Part shown: in pieces, positions 1-6,772 of the stretch
Numbering within the stretch: the stretch's first letter is position 1
How the letters are laid out: the number at the start of each line of letters is the position of its first letter
Origin: Treponema sp.
GTDB lineage: Bacteria; Spirochaetota; Spirochaetia; Treponematales; Breznakiellaceae
Direction: 5' to 3'
DNA: 13,233 nt
Assembly: GCA_031257695.1 (NCBI GenBank)
Contig: JAIROB010000165.1
Coordinates: 1 to 13,233 of the forward strand
Made by a program: the position numbers and the translations under genes
The notes under the pieces: model-generated
Databases searched by the model: none
What the model saw: only the letters and a program-made list of their open reading frames with translations
What the model was told of the DNA's origin: nothing

Positions 1-2
1 GC

Positions 3-1601
3 GGCGGGGTGTATGTCGCCTCCAGTGGAACCTTTGCGATGAACGGCGGCGCAGTGAGCGGGAATTCCTCATACTACGGCGGCGGTGTGTATGTCGCCTC
101 CAGTGGAACCATTACGATGAACGACGGCGCAGTGAGCGGGAATTCCTCCTCCTACGGCGGCGGCGGGGTGTATGTCTATGGTGGAACCTTTACGATGCGC
201 GGCGGCGCAGTGAGCGGGAATTCCTCCTCCTCCTACTACTCCTCCTACGGCGGCGGGGTGTATGTCGCCTCCAGTGGAACCTTTACGATGAACGACGGCG
301 CAGTGAGCGGGAATTCCTCCTCCTCCTACGGCGGCGGGGTGTATGTCGCCTCCAGTGGAACCTTTGCGATGAACGGCGGCGCAGTGAGCGGGAATTCCTC
401 CTCCTACGGCGGCGGGGTGTTTGTCGAGGGTGGAACCTTTACGATGCGCGGCGGCGCAGTGAGCGGGAATTCCTCCTCCTCCTACTCCTCCTACGGCGGC
501 GGGGTGTATGTCTATGGTGGAACCTTTACGATGAACGACGGCGCAGTGAGCGGGAATTCCTCCTCCTACTACGGCGGCGGGGTGTATGTCGCATCCAGTG
601 GAACCTTTACGATGAACGACGGCGCGGTGAGCGGGAATTCCTCCTCCTCCTACGGCGGCGGGGTGTTTGTCAATTATGGAACCTTTACGATGAGCGGCGG
701 CGCGGTGAGCGGGAATTCCTCCTCCTCCGGCGGCGGGGTGTACTCTGGTGGAACCTTTACGATGAACGACGGCGCAGTAAGCGGGAATTCCTCCACCTCC
801 GGCGGCGGGGTGTATGTCGCCTCCAGTGGAACCTTTACGATGAGCGGCGGCGCGGTGAGCGGGAACTTGCTCTCCGGCGCAAACAGCTATGCCAGGGAGG
901 TGTTTCTCAACGGGACCTTCAAAATCTCCGGGAGCGCCCGGCCGGAGCGGATATTCCTAGCCAACAACGCCCGGACCATTACCATAGCCGGCTCTCTGAG
1001 CGGCGAACCGATAGCCGTAGACCTGGACATAACAGGCGGCGCGCTTGCCGATTGGGTAGTCAAGCCGATTCTCCGGCTGGACAGCTCTTATAGTCAGGGG
1101 AATATGGCAAGCCTGAAGGATCACTTTACCCTGGAAAACGCCACGCTGACGACCTCGCCCTATACTGAGACGCCCATCACGGGATACAGGATAAGCGACA
1201 CGGGCCTTCTTATGGAGTCGGACAGCGATATTGTCTGCTTCTATGACGGCGCCTGGACCTTGCAACCCGACGGAAGGCGCAAATCCCCCTCGCCAGGCGA
1301 TGGCAACGTAACCAAATCACGGATCAGCATTACCAGTACCGCGGCCAATCAGGTCATAACAATACAGCTTGACGTATCGTCGGAAAAAGACTATGACTAC
1401 GCCTTTATCAGCACCCTGGATAATAGCTCCGCCACCTACTCAAGCGGTTATTTTACCGGCAGCAACATATCCGGCGAAACATCGGTAACGGTAACTATAC
1501 CGGTTCCAACGGTGGGCAGCCATTTTATCGATATAGGCTACCGGAAAGATGCCGCGACCAGCGCCGGTTCCGACTGCGCGTGGTTCAAGGTTATTGAATA
1601 A
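3..1601 (+). CDS. Tandem-repeat beta-helix surface protein, 3' part (5' end outside window)
   Basis: The reading frame is open from the left edge, so the true start and any signal peptide lie outside; the first GTG at 9 is only an internal repeat codon. Eleven repeats of 24-32 residues follow, built on a core GTFTMxxGAVSGNSS closed by GGGVYV. The GGAV and SGN motifs and the Ser/Gly/Asn-rich spacing resemble Chlamydia Pmp-type and other right-handed parallel beta-helix repeats. After about residue 300 (counted from 9) the repeats stop. A unique region follows, then a Pro/Ser/Gly linker (RRKSPSPGDG), then a roughly 94-residue beta-rich C-terminal domain ending SDCAWFKVIE. I see no autotransporter barrel and no membrane anchor, so the attachment mode is unknown. 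The likely role is an exported or surface adhesin-like protein, inferred from architecture only. DNA identity between units is very high, which suggests recent duplication or gene conversion. Confidence 0.8.
   Translation, partial: GGVYVASSGTFAMNGGAVSGNSSYYGGGVYVASSGTITMNDGAVSGNSSSYGGGGVYVYGGTFTMRGGAVSGNSSSSYYSSYGGGVYVASSGTFTMNDGAVSGNSSSSYGGGVYVASSGTFAMNGGAVSGNSSSYGGGVFVEGGTFTMRGGAVSGNSSSSYSSYGGGVYVYGGTFTMNDGAVSGNSSSYYGGGVYVASSGTFTMNDGAVSGNSSSSYGGGVFVNYGTFTMSGGAVSGNSSSSGGGVYSGGTFTMNDGAVSGNSSTSGGGVYVASSGTFTMSGGAVSGNLLSGANSYAREVFLNGTFKISGSARPERIFLANNARTITIAGSLSGEPIAVDLDITGGALADWVVKPILRLDSSYSQGNMASLKDHFTLENATLTTSPYTETPITGYRISDTGLLMESDSDIVCFYDGAWTLQPDGRRKSPSPGDGNVTKSRISITSTAANQVITIQLDVSSEKDYDYAFISTLDNSSATYSSGYFTGSNISGETSVTVTIPVPTVGSHFIDIGYRKDAATSAGSDCAWFKVIE
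9..905 (+). repeat. Eleven coding tandem repeats with variable TCC tracts
   Basis: Units begin at GTG/GTA-type codons at 9, 87, 168, 258, 339, 417, 504, 582, 663, 738 and 810. They are 72-90 bp long, with a diverged last unit. Nearly every unit contains GCAGTGAGCGGGAATTCC, including a GAATTC. Length differences come mainly from the number of TCC and TAC codons after it, always in multiples of three, so the frame is kept. Two flavours mix along the array, one with GTCGCCTCCAGTGGAACC and a shorter one with TATGGTGGAACC, as expected from unequal recombination between units. Confidence 0.9.
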
Positions 1602-1606
1602 CGCTG

Positions 1607-1648
1607 ACACAGGGGATAGCCCGGAGCTTTCCGGGCTATCCCCTGTGT
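1607..1648 (+). terminator. Perfect 19-bp hairpin after the repeat-protein gene
   Basis: Positions 1607-1625 and 1630-1648 are exact reverse complements around the loop GCTT, starting 5 nt after the stop codon. The position fits a transcription terminator or mRNA 3'-end stabiliser. No U-tract follows (the next bases are ATAAAG), so classic Rho-independent termination is not assured. Confidence 0.6.
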
Positions 1649-1988
1649 ATAAAGATTACCGCGCAAGCGGTTTCCGGGGACGCACACACTGTGTAATGGG
1701 GATGTCGGCAGAAAAACAAAGTCCCCGCGCCCAAGGCCCCCCATGGATCCCCACCCGGCTCGGGGACGCTCACATACTGTGGTGTAAGGGGGGCCCGGCA
1801 GCGGAATCGCTTGCCGCCCGCATTTGAACGAAGTGAACGAGCGGGCGGCAAGCGAGTTCCACTGCCTGGACCCCCTAACTCCGTCTCAACGCAGCCCCGC
1901 ACACCCAACCGGGCCCATAGGGGGATCCGCAGGTCTTTTCGGTTTTGGGATTTTGAATTCGGAATTGCCGGTTTGGATTAACGGCCAA
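1649..1988. other. Structured intergenic DNA without a credible gene
   Basis: No reading frame here has a ribosome site or a recognisable protein. Two related segments, 1676-1701 and 1762-1791, both start GGGGACGC and continue through a CACA..CTGTG..GTAA pattern to a G-run, as a degenerate direct repeat. A long hairpin occupies about 1797-1866. From about 1935 the base composition turns AT-rich before the GH18 promoter. The region could be decayed mobile DNA or untranslated RNA; nothing decides between these. Confidence 0.5.
1797..1866. repeat. Long inverted repeat with a 19-nt loop
   Basis: Arms 1807-1821 and 1841-1855 pair perfectly over 15 bp (TCGCTTGCCGCCCGC and its complement). The stem continues outward imperfectly to about 1797/1866 with one bulged G. 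The loop carries a short internal repeat, GAACGAAGTGAACGA. No T-tract follows on either strand, so it is not an ordinary terminator. Confidence 0.6.
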
Positions 1989-2017
1989 TTGCAATTACAA
2001 GGGGCTTCCCCTATACT
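1989..2017 (+). promoter_or_regulatory. Sigma-70-type promoter for the GH18 gene
   Basis: TTGCAA at 1989-1994 and TATACT at 2012-2017 are separated by exactly 17 nt, each one or two bases from consensus. The predicted start of transcription is about 2023-2026, at or just before the ATG at 2026. No Shine-Dalgarno sequence lies before the ATG, which matches a leaderless transcript. Confidence 0.55.
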
Positions 2018-2025
2018 CCTTTGAT

Positions 2026-3063
2026 ATGATTTTTTTGCTCCCCCTCCTTTTTGCCCTATTCCTGTATTCCTGCGCGTCCGTCCCTGAACAGGCCCTCGGG
2101 AGCGGCGCCATGGCCGAAGACCCTTCCCCTGGCGGCAATGAGGACCGGGACGCCGGGGACCTGCCGGAGCTGCATTTTAACGAACTGTGGTGCTACCTGC
2201 AGGCAGGCCGGGAGCAGGCGCTTGATCCTGGCTACCCCATAACGGATCTGGTGTATTTCGGCGCGGAAATTGACAGTTACGGCGGGCTGACCGGCGTTCC
2301 GGACCATGCGAAGCTCAGCGGGTTCCCCGGCAGGCTGCATCTGGCGCTGGCCTGCAACAGCCGGGGTCTGGCCCACTTTGTGCTGGAGGCCGGAAGCGCC
2401 CTCAGGCGGCAATTGGCCGCGGAGATCCTGGAAGCGGCCGGGAACTTCGACGGCCTGCACATTGACTTCGAGCTTATCCCAGCCAGGGACGGCGCCAACT
2501 TCATTTCCTTTCTGGCCGAATTGCGGGAGGGTCTGGGGGATAAGCTGTTTACCATCGCCCTGCCGGCCCGGCGCGGGGCCCTGGAAAACGATGTCTTTGA
2601 CTATGCGGCAATTGCGCCCCTGGTAGATCGGGTACTGGTCATGGCCTACGACGAGCACTGGTCCGGCGGCGAACCGGGCCCCATTGCCTCCCCGGACTGG
2701 TGCCGGTCAGTGGCGGAATACGCCCTCGAAACCATCGGGCCAGACAAACTTATCATGGGGATGCCCTTTTACGGCCGCTCCTGGGGGAGCTTCAACCCCT
2801 CCCGGGCATTTTTTCACTCCGGCGTCGAGCGGATCAGGGGCGAAAACGCCGTTGACAGGGTGCAACGGGACAAGGGCGTTCCTGCTTTCAGCTATGAGAC
2901 GGCCATTACGGTCACTGTCTACTATGAGGATGTCTTTTCCCTCGCCCTCAAAGGGAAGATGTACAGGGATATGGGAGTTGCCGCGGTCGGATTTTGGGCT
3001 CTGGGCCAGGAGGATCCCAGGGTGTGGAATTTATTCAAATCCTCCCAAAACAGCTTGCCTTAG
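2026..3063 (+). CDS. GH18-family lipoprotein (chitinase/peptidoglycan-hydrolase-like)
   Basis: The 345-aa product begins with a hydrophobic stretch ending LFLYSC, a lipobox with Cys16 as the lipidation site, so it is probably anchored to a membrane. The signal is short and has no positive charge before the hydrophobic core, which is unusual. The rest is a TIM-barrel GH18 domain. The catalytic strand reads DGLHIDFE (142-149), with Glu149 as the predicted acid and Asp147 beside it. MAYDEHW (206-212) supplies the active-site Tyr208, GMPFYGR is at 245-251, and GFWALGQED near the end carries the conserved barrel Trp324. The MAYD plus GPIASPDW pattern is closest to the YaaH/SleL-type GH18 branch, which acts on peptidoglycan-type amino sugars rather than chitin; the substrate here is inferred. 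His145 replaces the usual Asp/Asn. The TAG stop lies in the end of the downstream palindromic element. Confidence 0.85.
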   Translation: MIFLLPLLFALFLYSCASVPEQALGSGAMAEDPSPGGNEDRDAGDLPELHFNELWCYLQAGREQALDPGYPITDLVYFGAEIDSYGGLTGVPDHAKLSGFPGRLHLALACNSRGLAHFVLEAGSALRRQLAAEILEAAGNFDGLHIDFELIPARDGANFISFLAELREGLGDKLFTIALPARRGALENDVFDYAAIAPLVDRVLVMAYDEHWSGGEPGPIASPDWCRSVAEYALETIGPDKLIMGMPFYGRSWGSFNPSRAFFHSGVERIRGENAVDRVQRDKGVPAFSYETAITVTVYYEDVFSLALKGKMYRDMGVAAVGFWALGQEDPRVWNLFKSSQNSLP

Positions 3064-3163
3064 GAACTGTGCAGAAATAACATGACCATTTTGTCATGTT
3101 ATTTCTTTATTACATAAGCAATTAAAATAAAATGCTGTGCATTTTATTTATGCACAGTTCCTA
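3061..3163. mobile_element. MITE-like palindromic element between convergent genes
   Basis: Perfect 13-bp inverted ends, TAGGAACTGTGCA at 3061-3073 and its complement at 3151-3163, enclose two further hairpins: 3073-3086 with 3093-3106 (14 bp, loop CATTTT) and 3125-3134 with 3140-3149 (10 bp, loop CTGTG). The interior is strongly AT-rich in a GC-rich setting. If the outer TA pairs are target duplications, the mobile unit is 3063-3161 and resembles a non-autonomous IS630/Tc1-type element; that family assignment is inference. It encodes nothing. The hairpins would also serve as a bidirectional terminator for the GH18 gene and the opposing operon. Confidence 0.6.
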
Positions 3164-4237
3164 ATGTTCCTTGTGACTGTCGTAGATTTCCCCGAACACG
3201 TCCGACACGGTGTAAAAAATATCCAGCAGGGCGGGATCGAAATGGGTTTCCTTTCCTTCCATCATCTTGTTTACCGATGTGATATGATCGAAGGGGGGCT
3301 TGTAACTCCTGCGCATCCTGAGGGCGTCGTACACGTCCGCAATAGCGACAATGCGGGCCGAAAGGGGGATCATGTCCCCCTCAAGCTGGAAGGGGTAGCC
3401 CGTGCCGTTCCACTTTTCGTGGTGGTTCAGGGCTATCTCCTTTGCCATGGGATTGGGGTAGGTGGAGAGGATAAAGGCGCCGTTCTTGGTGTGCTCCTTC
3501 ATCACCGACCATTCCCAGTCCGAGAGGGGGCCCGCTTTGTTGAGAATATCGTCGGGGGTGCCTATCTTTCCCACATCGTGCATACAGGCTAAAAGCCCTA
3601 TGCTGTCGATAAAGTCGGCGTCTACCCGTTCATAGCCGGGTCTGAGGCGCAGTTCCTCCGCGAGGCGCCGGGAATAATAGTTTATCCTGGTTATGTGTTC
3701 CCCGGTGTCGTTGTCCTTCAGTTTCGAGGCTTCCAGGAGGCTCATAAAAACGCCCCGCAGAAGCCGGCGGTTTTCTTCGGTCACGTCGTCAAACATCACC
3801 ACGAATTCCGCGGGGTCCCGGATTTTCGGTTCCGCGGGAAATACATAGACCTTGGCCTGCACCGTGGCGGCGTTCCGGGATTTTATCCGGGCCTCGGCTT
3901 TCCAGGAATACCCGTTCGCGCCGTTGGCCACGGTGTTGCGGATTTCCCGTATATCCTGGAGATCAAAAAATTTTCCAAACAGGTCTATAAAATTATGCCG
4001 CCCGGGGTTTTGAAAGCCGGAAAACATCCTGCGGGAACCCGGATTGGCGTAGAGTATGTTTAATGAGCGATTGACAAGTATCACCGGAAAACTGCTGCTT
4101 TCAAATAATTCGACGACGGCGCCGGGCAAGGCGCCCGCGTCGTAACCGGCATCGGAAAAATTCGAGGGTTCAAGGGTGTCGAGCAGCTCAAAGGGCTCTA
4201 ATTCTTCAGCGTCTGCCATACAAACCTGACTTTCCAT
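3161..4237 (-). CDS. PAS-HD-GYP protein, probable cyclic-di-GMP phosphodiesterase
   Basis: This 358-aa protein has an acidic N-terminus, a PAS-like sensor domain at about 40-155 (FPVILVNRSLNILYANPGSRRMF is its typical start, and FVVMFDDVTEENR leads out of it), then an HD-GYP domain at about 165-345. His181, the HD pair His220-Asp221 followed by GK, His272-His273 and the GYP triplet (280-282) are all present, so c-di-GMP hydrolysis is expected. No membrane segment is visible, so it should be cytoplasmic. It is the last gene of the minus-strand cluster, 39 nt after tsaB, and its TAG stop is the end of the palindromic element. Start choice is uncertain: the first ATG has little Shine-Dalgarno and sits beside a small GGTGG/CCACC hairpin, while the ATG of residue 7 (at 4219) follows a weak CAGG. 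Family assignment is firm; the role in motility control is inferred from the neighbouring genes. Confidence 0.88.
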   Translation of the reverse strand: MESQVCMADAEELEPFELLDTLEPSNFSDAGYDAGALPGAVVELFESSSFPVILVNRSLNILYANPGSRRMFSGFQNPGRHNFIDLFGKFFDLQDIREIRNTVANGANGYSWKAEARIKSRNAATVQAKVYVFPAEPKIRDPAEFVVMFDDVTEENRRLLRGVFMSLLEASKLKDNDTGEHITRINYYSRRLAEELRLRPGYERVDADFIDSIGLLACMHDVGKIGTPDDILNKAGPLSDWEWSVMKEHTKNGAFILSTYPNPMAKEIALNHHEKWNGTGYPFQLEGDMIPLSARIVAIADVYDALRMRRSYKPPFDHITSVNKMMEGKETHFDPALLDIFYTVSDVFGEIYDSHKEH

Positions 4238-4276
4238 TGGTGGCGGGATCCACCGCCCGGCCGGGGCGCGGCAGGT

Positions 4277-4951
4277 TTAGGAGTTTAGTTCCGCGTCGCT
4301 TTTTCGCAGGTAGAGTGGGCCGGAAAAAACTTCTTCACCGCTACTAAGCATAGCATTTTTCTTAATAATGTCCACTAGTTCCCGGGCCTTTCCCCGGTTT
4401 TCCCCGGGATCGACAAAAAAAAGGGCCGGTGTTTGGGGCCTGAGTTTTTCCAGCGCCAACCGCGCCGCGGGTCCGGTGAGCAGCGCCGGCCCCTCCCCGG
4501 GCCCGGCCGCGTCGAGCGCGGCGGCGAGCTCCGCCGGCGGGGCGTCCAGGTAGGGGCCGAGCCGCCGGCCGCCCCGGTACAGCGCCGCGTAAAAACGGCC
4601 CTTTTTCGCGTCCATCACCGGGAGGACTGTCCCCGGCCAGGACTCCCAGGGCGCCGCCATGCAGTCCAGGGTGGGAACCGAAACCATGGGTATGCCCAGG
4701 GAGAGCGAAAGGCCCTTGGCCGCGGCAAAGGCTATACGCAGGCCCGTAAAGGAGCCGGGGCCTTTCATGCAGGCCGCCAAGTCGAGGTCCCGGGGCTCGA
4801 TGCCGGCGCCATCCAGCAGGCGATCCGCTGCGCCCACGAGCAGTTCCCCGTGACGCAGGCCGCCCTCCGCCTCAAAGTACCAGACCCCGGCTTCCGTGGA
4901 CAGGGCGACGGACAGAACCGAGGCGGAGGTGTCCAGGGCGAGTATGTTCAT
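4277..4951 (-). CDS. tsaB: tRNA threonylcarbamoyladenosine biosynthesis protein TsaB
   Basis: The 224-aa protein has the ASKHA-fold start MNILALDTSA, a conserved RHGELL (His34) and the diagnostic GPGSFTGLRIAFAAAKGL (64-81). TsaB is the scaffold partner of TsaD and TsaE in making t6A at position 37 of tRNAs that read ANN codons; it has no catalytic activity of its own. Length is normal for the family. The ATG lies one base after the tsaE stop (TGA-A-ATG), with GGAGGAG inside the end of tsaE at a good distance, so the two are probably translationally coupled. TsaD is not in the window. Confidence in the identity is high. Confidence 0.93.
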   Translation of the reverse strand: MNILALDTSASVLSVALSTEAGVWYFEAEGGLRHGELLVGAADRLLDGAGIEPRDLDLAACMKGPGSFTGLRIAFAAAKGLSLSLGIPMVSVPTLDCMAAPWESWPGTVLPVMDAKKGRFYAALYRGGRRLGPYLDAPPAELAAALDAAGPGEGPALLTGPAARLALEKLRPQTPALFFVDPGENRGKARELVDIIKKNAMLSSGEEVFSGPLYLRKSDAELNS

Positions 4952-4952
4952 T

Positions 4953-5390
4953 TCAGGGCTCCTCCACGGCTATGCTGCGCCGGCCGTCTTCAAGGATGTT
5001 TATGGAGACCAGGAGCGCGGACCGGGGTATGGAGGCGGGGATCCTGTCGCTCCACTCGATAACGGCAATCCCCCGGCCATAGACATATTCGTCCCCCCCC
5101 AGGGCCTGGAAATCCTCGTCGCCCCCAAGGCGGTACGCGTCGATATGGTAAAAGGAAAGGGGGCCGGCCGCATATTCGGAAACGATGGTATAGGTGGGGC
5201 TGGTCAGCTCCTCCCGAATCCCCAGGCCCCGGGCAATGCCCTTGACCAGGCAGGTCTTGCCCGCGCCCAGGCCGCCCCTCAGGGCGACGACGCTGCCCTG
5301 TCCAAGGCCGGCGGCAATTTTTTCACCTACGGCCATGGTTTCTTCCGGGGAAGCGGCAATATGCCTAACCAGGAAGGCCCCCGGTTTCAT
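4953..5390 (-). CDS. tsaE: tRNA threonylcarbamoyladenosine ATPase TsaE
   Basis: This 145-aa P-loop protein carries Walker A GGLGAGKT (39-46), the switch motif SPTYTIVSEY (64-73), HIDAYRL (82-88) and IEWSDRI (111-117), all hallmarks of TsaE (YjeE). It binds the TsaB-TsaD complex and uses ATP turnover to reset it between rounds of t6A formation. Its start overlaps the end of the preceding 87-aa gene by 26 bp and its stop is one base from tsaB, so the three are surely co-transcribed. The Shine-Dalgarno before this ATG is weak (CCTGG), consistent with coupled translation from the overlapping upstream gene. Confidence 0.93.
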   Translation of the reverse strand: MKPGAFLVRHIAASPEETMAVGEKIAAGLGQGSVVALRGGLGAGKTCLVKGIARGLGIREELTSPTYTIVSEYAAGPLSFYHIDAYRLGGDEDFQALGGDEYVYGRGIAVIEWSDRIPASIPRSALLVSINILEDGRRSIAVEEP

Positions 5391-5628
5391 CCAGGTCGAC
5401 GATGAACTGCTTCAACTCCCGCATCAGGGGAACCAGGGGGTAGTCCAGGGGTTCGGCAATGGTAACCGAAACCTGGTTCAACCCGGTGGGCATGGTTTCA
5501 ATGGTAAAATCGATAGTTCGTTCCAGATTTTTTCCCAAAAGCTCAATTTCAAGGGCGCCGGAAAACAAACGCCGGTAATAGATGGGGACATCTTTTCGTA
5601 CTATGTTTTTAATCTGCTTAATTTTCAT
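5365..5628 (-). CDS. Small protein of unknown function (87 aa)
   Basis: I do not recognise a named family. The protein starts with a basic stretch (MKIKQIKNIVRKD), then an alternating beta-like segment (GALEIELLGKNLERTIDFTIE), then a second strand and helix ending in a short acidic/glycine tail. There is no signal peptide and no membrane helix. The ATG is preceded by GCGAGG at about 7 nt. The gene sits 40 nt after pilZ and overlaps tsaE by 26 bp, and that overlap with a conserved gene is the best evidence that it is real. It may be a small cytoplasmic accessory protein; no function is assigned. Confidence 0.7.
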   Translation of the reverse strand: MKIKQIKNIVRKDVPIYYRRLFSGALEIELLGKNLERTIDFTIETMPTGLNQVSVTIAEPLDYPLVPLMRELKQFIVDLDETGGLPG

Positions 5629-5668
5629 CCCAATCCTCGCTTTGCCCGGCGCGTCCCTTTAGATTCCG

Positions 5669-6763
5669 TCAATAGTCGGTGTATTCAAATACTATGGCGT
5701 TAATCAGATTCTGGCTTCGCCGGGGCGTCTTAATGAATTTCACATGGATCGTGGTGTACATTCCTCCCCGATTCACCCTCAGAACCTGTCCCAGCGCGGC
5801 AATGGAGGGAGAGTCGCCGTAGGAAAACTCTATTTTCATCCTGGCGCCGGGCTGTATGCCCGCGGAACAGCGGATGGAACAGCCCCCTATGGAAAGATCC
5901 ATGATGGCGCCGGAGTAGCGGCGCTTGTCCAAGACCATTTTCCGCACCACCTTCCGGCGCACCCTCTCTTCCCGCAGGGTAACCATGGCGATGGAGCAGG
6001 GGGTGGAGGTTTGCCGCCGCCGGTATTTGCGGGAGACCAGGGGCTTCACCCGGGCCACGTGGGCCAGTTTCAGCGCGGGCCCTTTCGCGGTCTCCATGGT
6101 CCCTATCACCCTGCTTTCAAAGGAATAGCCCTTGCTTGTTTTGGTAAAAAATGAAAGGGACACCCGGGAGCCGTTGGGGATTCGTATGGCGCTGCCCAGG
6201 GAATTTTTGGGAGACTCCACCAGCACCGAATCTCCCTTGGCGTTTGCCACCCGAACCTGGTAGGTTTCCTTGCCCAGGATGAGCGCAGCAGCCGTGCCCG
6301 AAGGGATATGGCGGGTGGAAGCCACGGGACCCGCGGTATTTTGCGCTGACTCGATGGCGTTTCTGGCGGAAAAGAGCAGGGAAAACCGCTCCTGGGCATC
6401 CTCGTCATCCTCCGCGGTGTTTTCAATGCGCTGATAGGCCCGCTTAAAGTGCCTGTCCAGCAGGGTGGCGCTTTCCATAACCGCAACCGGATCGGTCACC
6501 CCATCGTAGCGGAATATGCCCTCCAATACTTTTCTTTGGACCGTGTTCAGCCCGTAGGCGCTGGCAATTCTACGCAGGGCAAAACCGCTGAACCGGCGGG
6601 GCGCTCCGGCGCGGTTTTTTATGACGCCGAAGATTATCATAACGAAGAAAAAGCCGAAGATACCCCCCGCGACAATGGGCCCTATCCAGGGGGCCCTGTC
6701 CCCGGAGGACTGGAAATAAACATCCTGCAGCAGGTAAAAGCCCGTAAAACCCCGGATGAACAT
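5669..6763 (-). CDS. Membrane-anchored PilZ-domain c-di-GMP receptor
   Basis: The 364-aa product has one strong transmembrane helix at about 26-49 (WIGPIVAGGIFGFFFVMIIFGV) followed by Lys/Arg, so most of the protein should be cytoplasmic. A helical stretch at 60-140 precedes a YcgR-N-like beta domain at about 150-235. The C-terminal PilZ domain follows, with the c-di-GMP ligand residues RKYRR (245-249, the RxxxR element) and DLSIGG (289-294, the DxSxxG element). Both binding motifs are intact. In other bacteria YcgR-type proteins slow or steer the flagellar motor when c-di-GMP is high. Location directly in the flagellar cluster supports a motility or periplasmic-flagella role here, but that is inference. 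A good TAGGGGA ribosome site lies before the ATG, 9 nt after the preceding stop. Confidence 0.85.
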   Translation of the reverse strand: MFIRGFTGFYLLQDVYFQSSGDRAPWIGPIVAGGIFGFFFVMIIFGVIKNRAGAPRRFSGFALRRIASAYGLNTVQRKVLEGIFRYDGVTDPVAVMESATLLDRHFKRAYQRIENTAEDDEDAQERFSLLFSARNAIESAQNTAGPVASTRHIPSGTAAALILGKETYQVRVANAKGDSVLVESPKNSLGSAIRIPNGSRVSLSFFTKTSKGYSFESRVIGTMETAKGPALKLAHVARVKPLVSRKYRRRQTSTPCSIAMVTLREERVRRKVVRKMVLDKRRYSGAIMDLSIGGCSIRCSAGIQPGARMKIEFSYGDSPSIAALGQVLRVNRGGMYTTIHVKFIKTPRRSQNLINAIVFEYTDY

Positions 6764-6772
6764 GGGCGTCCC

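Noticed and set aside
9..905. Regular repeats that could be mistaken for a CRISPR array
   Set aside because: Units are contiguous, in frame and translate to one repeating peptide; there are no unique spacers.
1549..2024. Several short open frames around the intergenic gap (both strands)
   Set aside because: They overlap the hairpins, lack ribosome sites and read as Pro/Arg/Gly-rich noise.
3137..4063. Plus-strand frames opposite the HD-GYP gene
   Set aside because: The minus strand encodes an intact PAS-HD-GYP protein with all key residues, so these are shadows.
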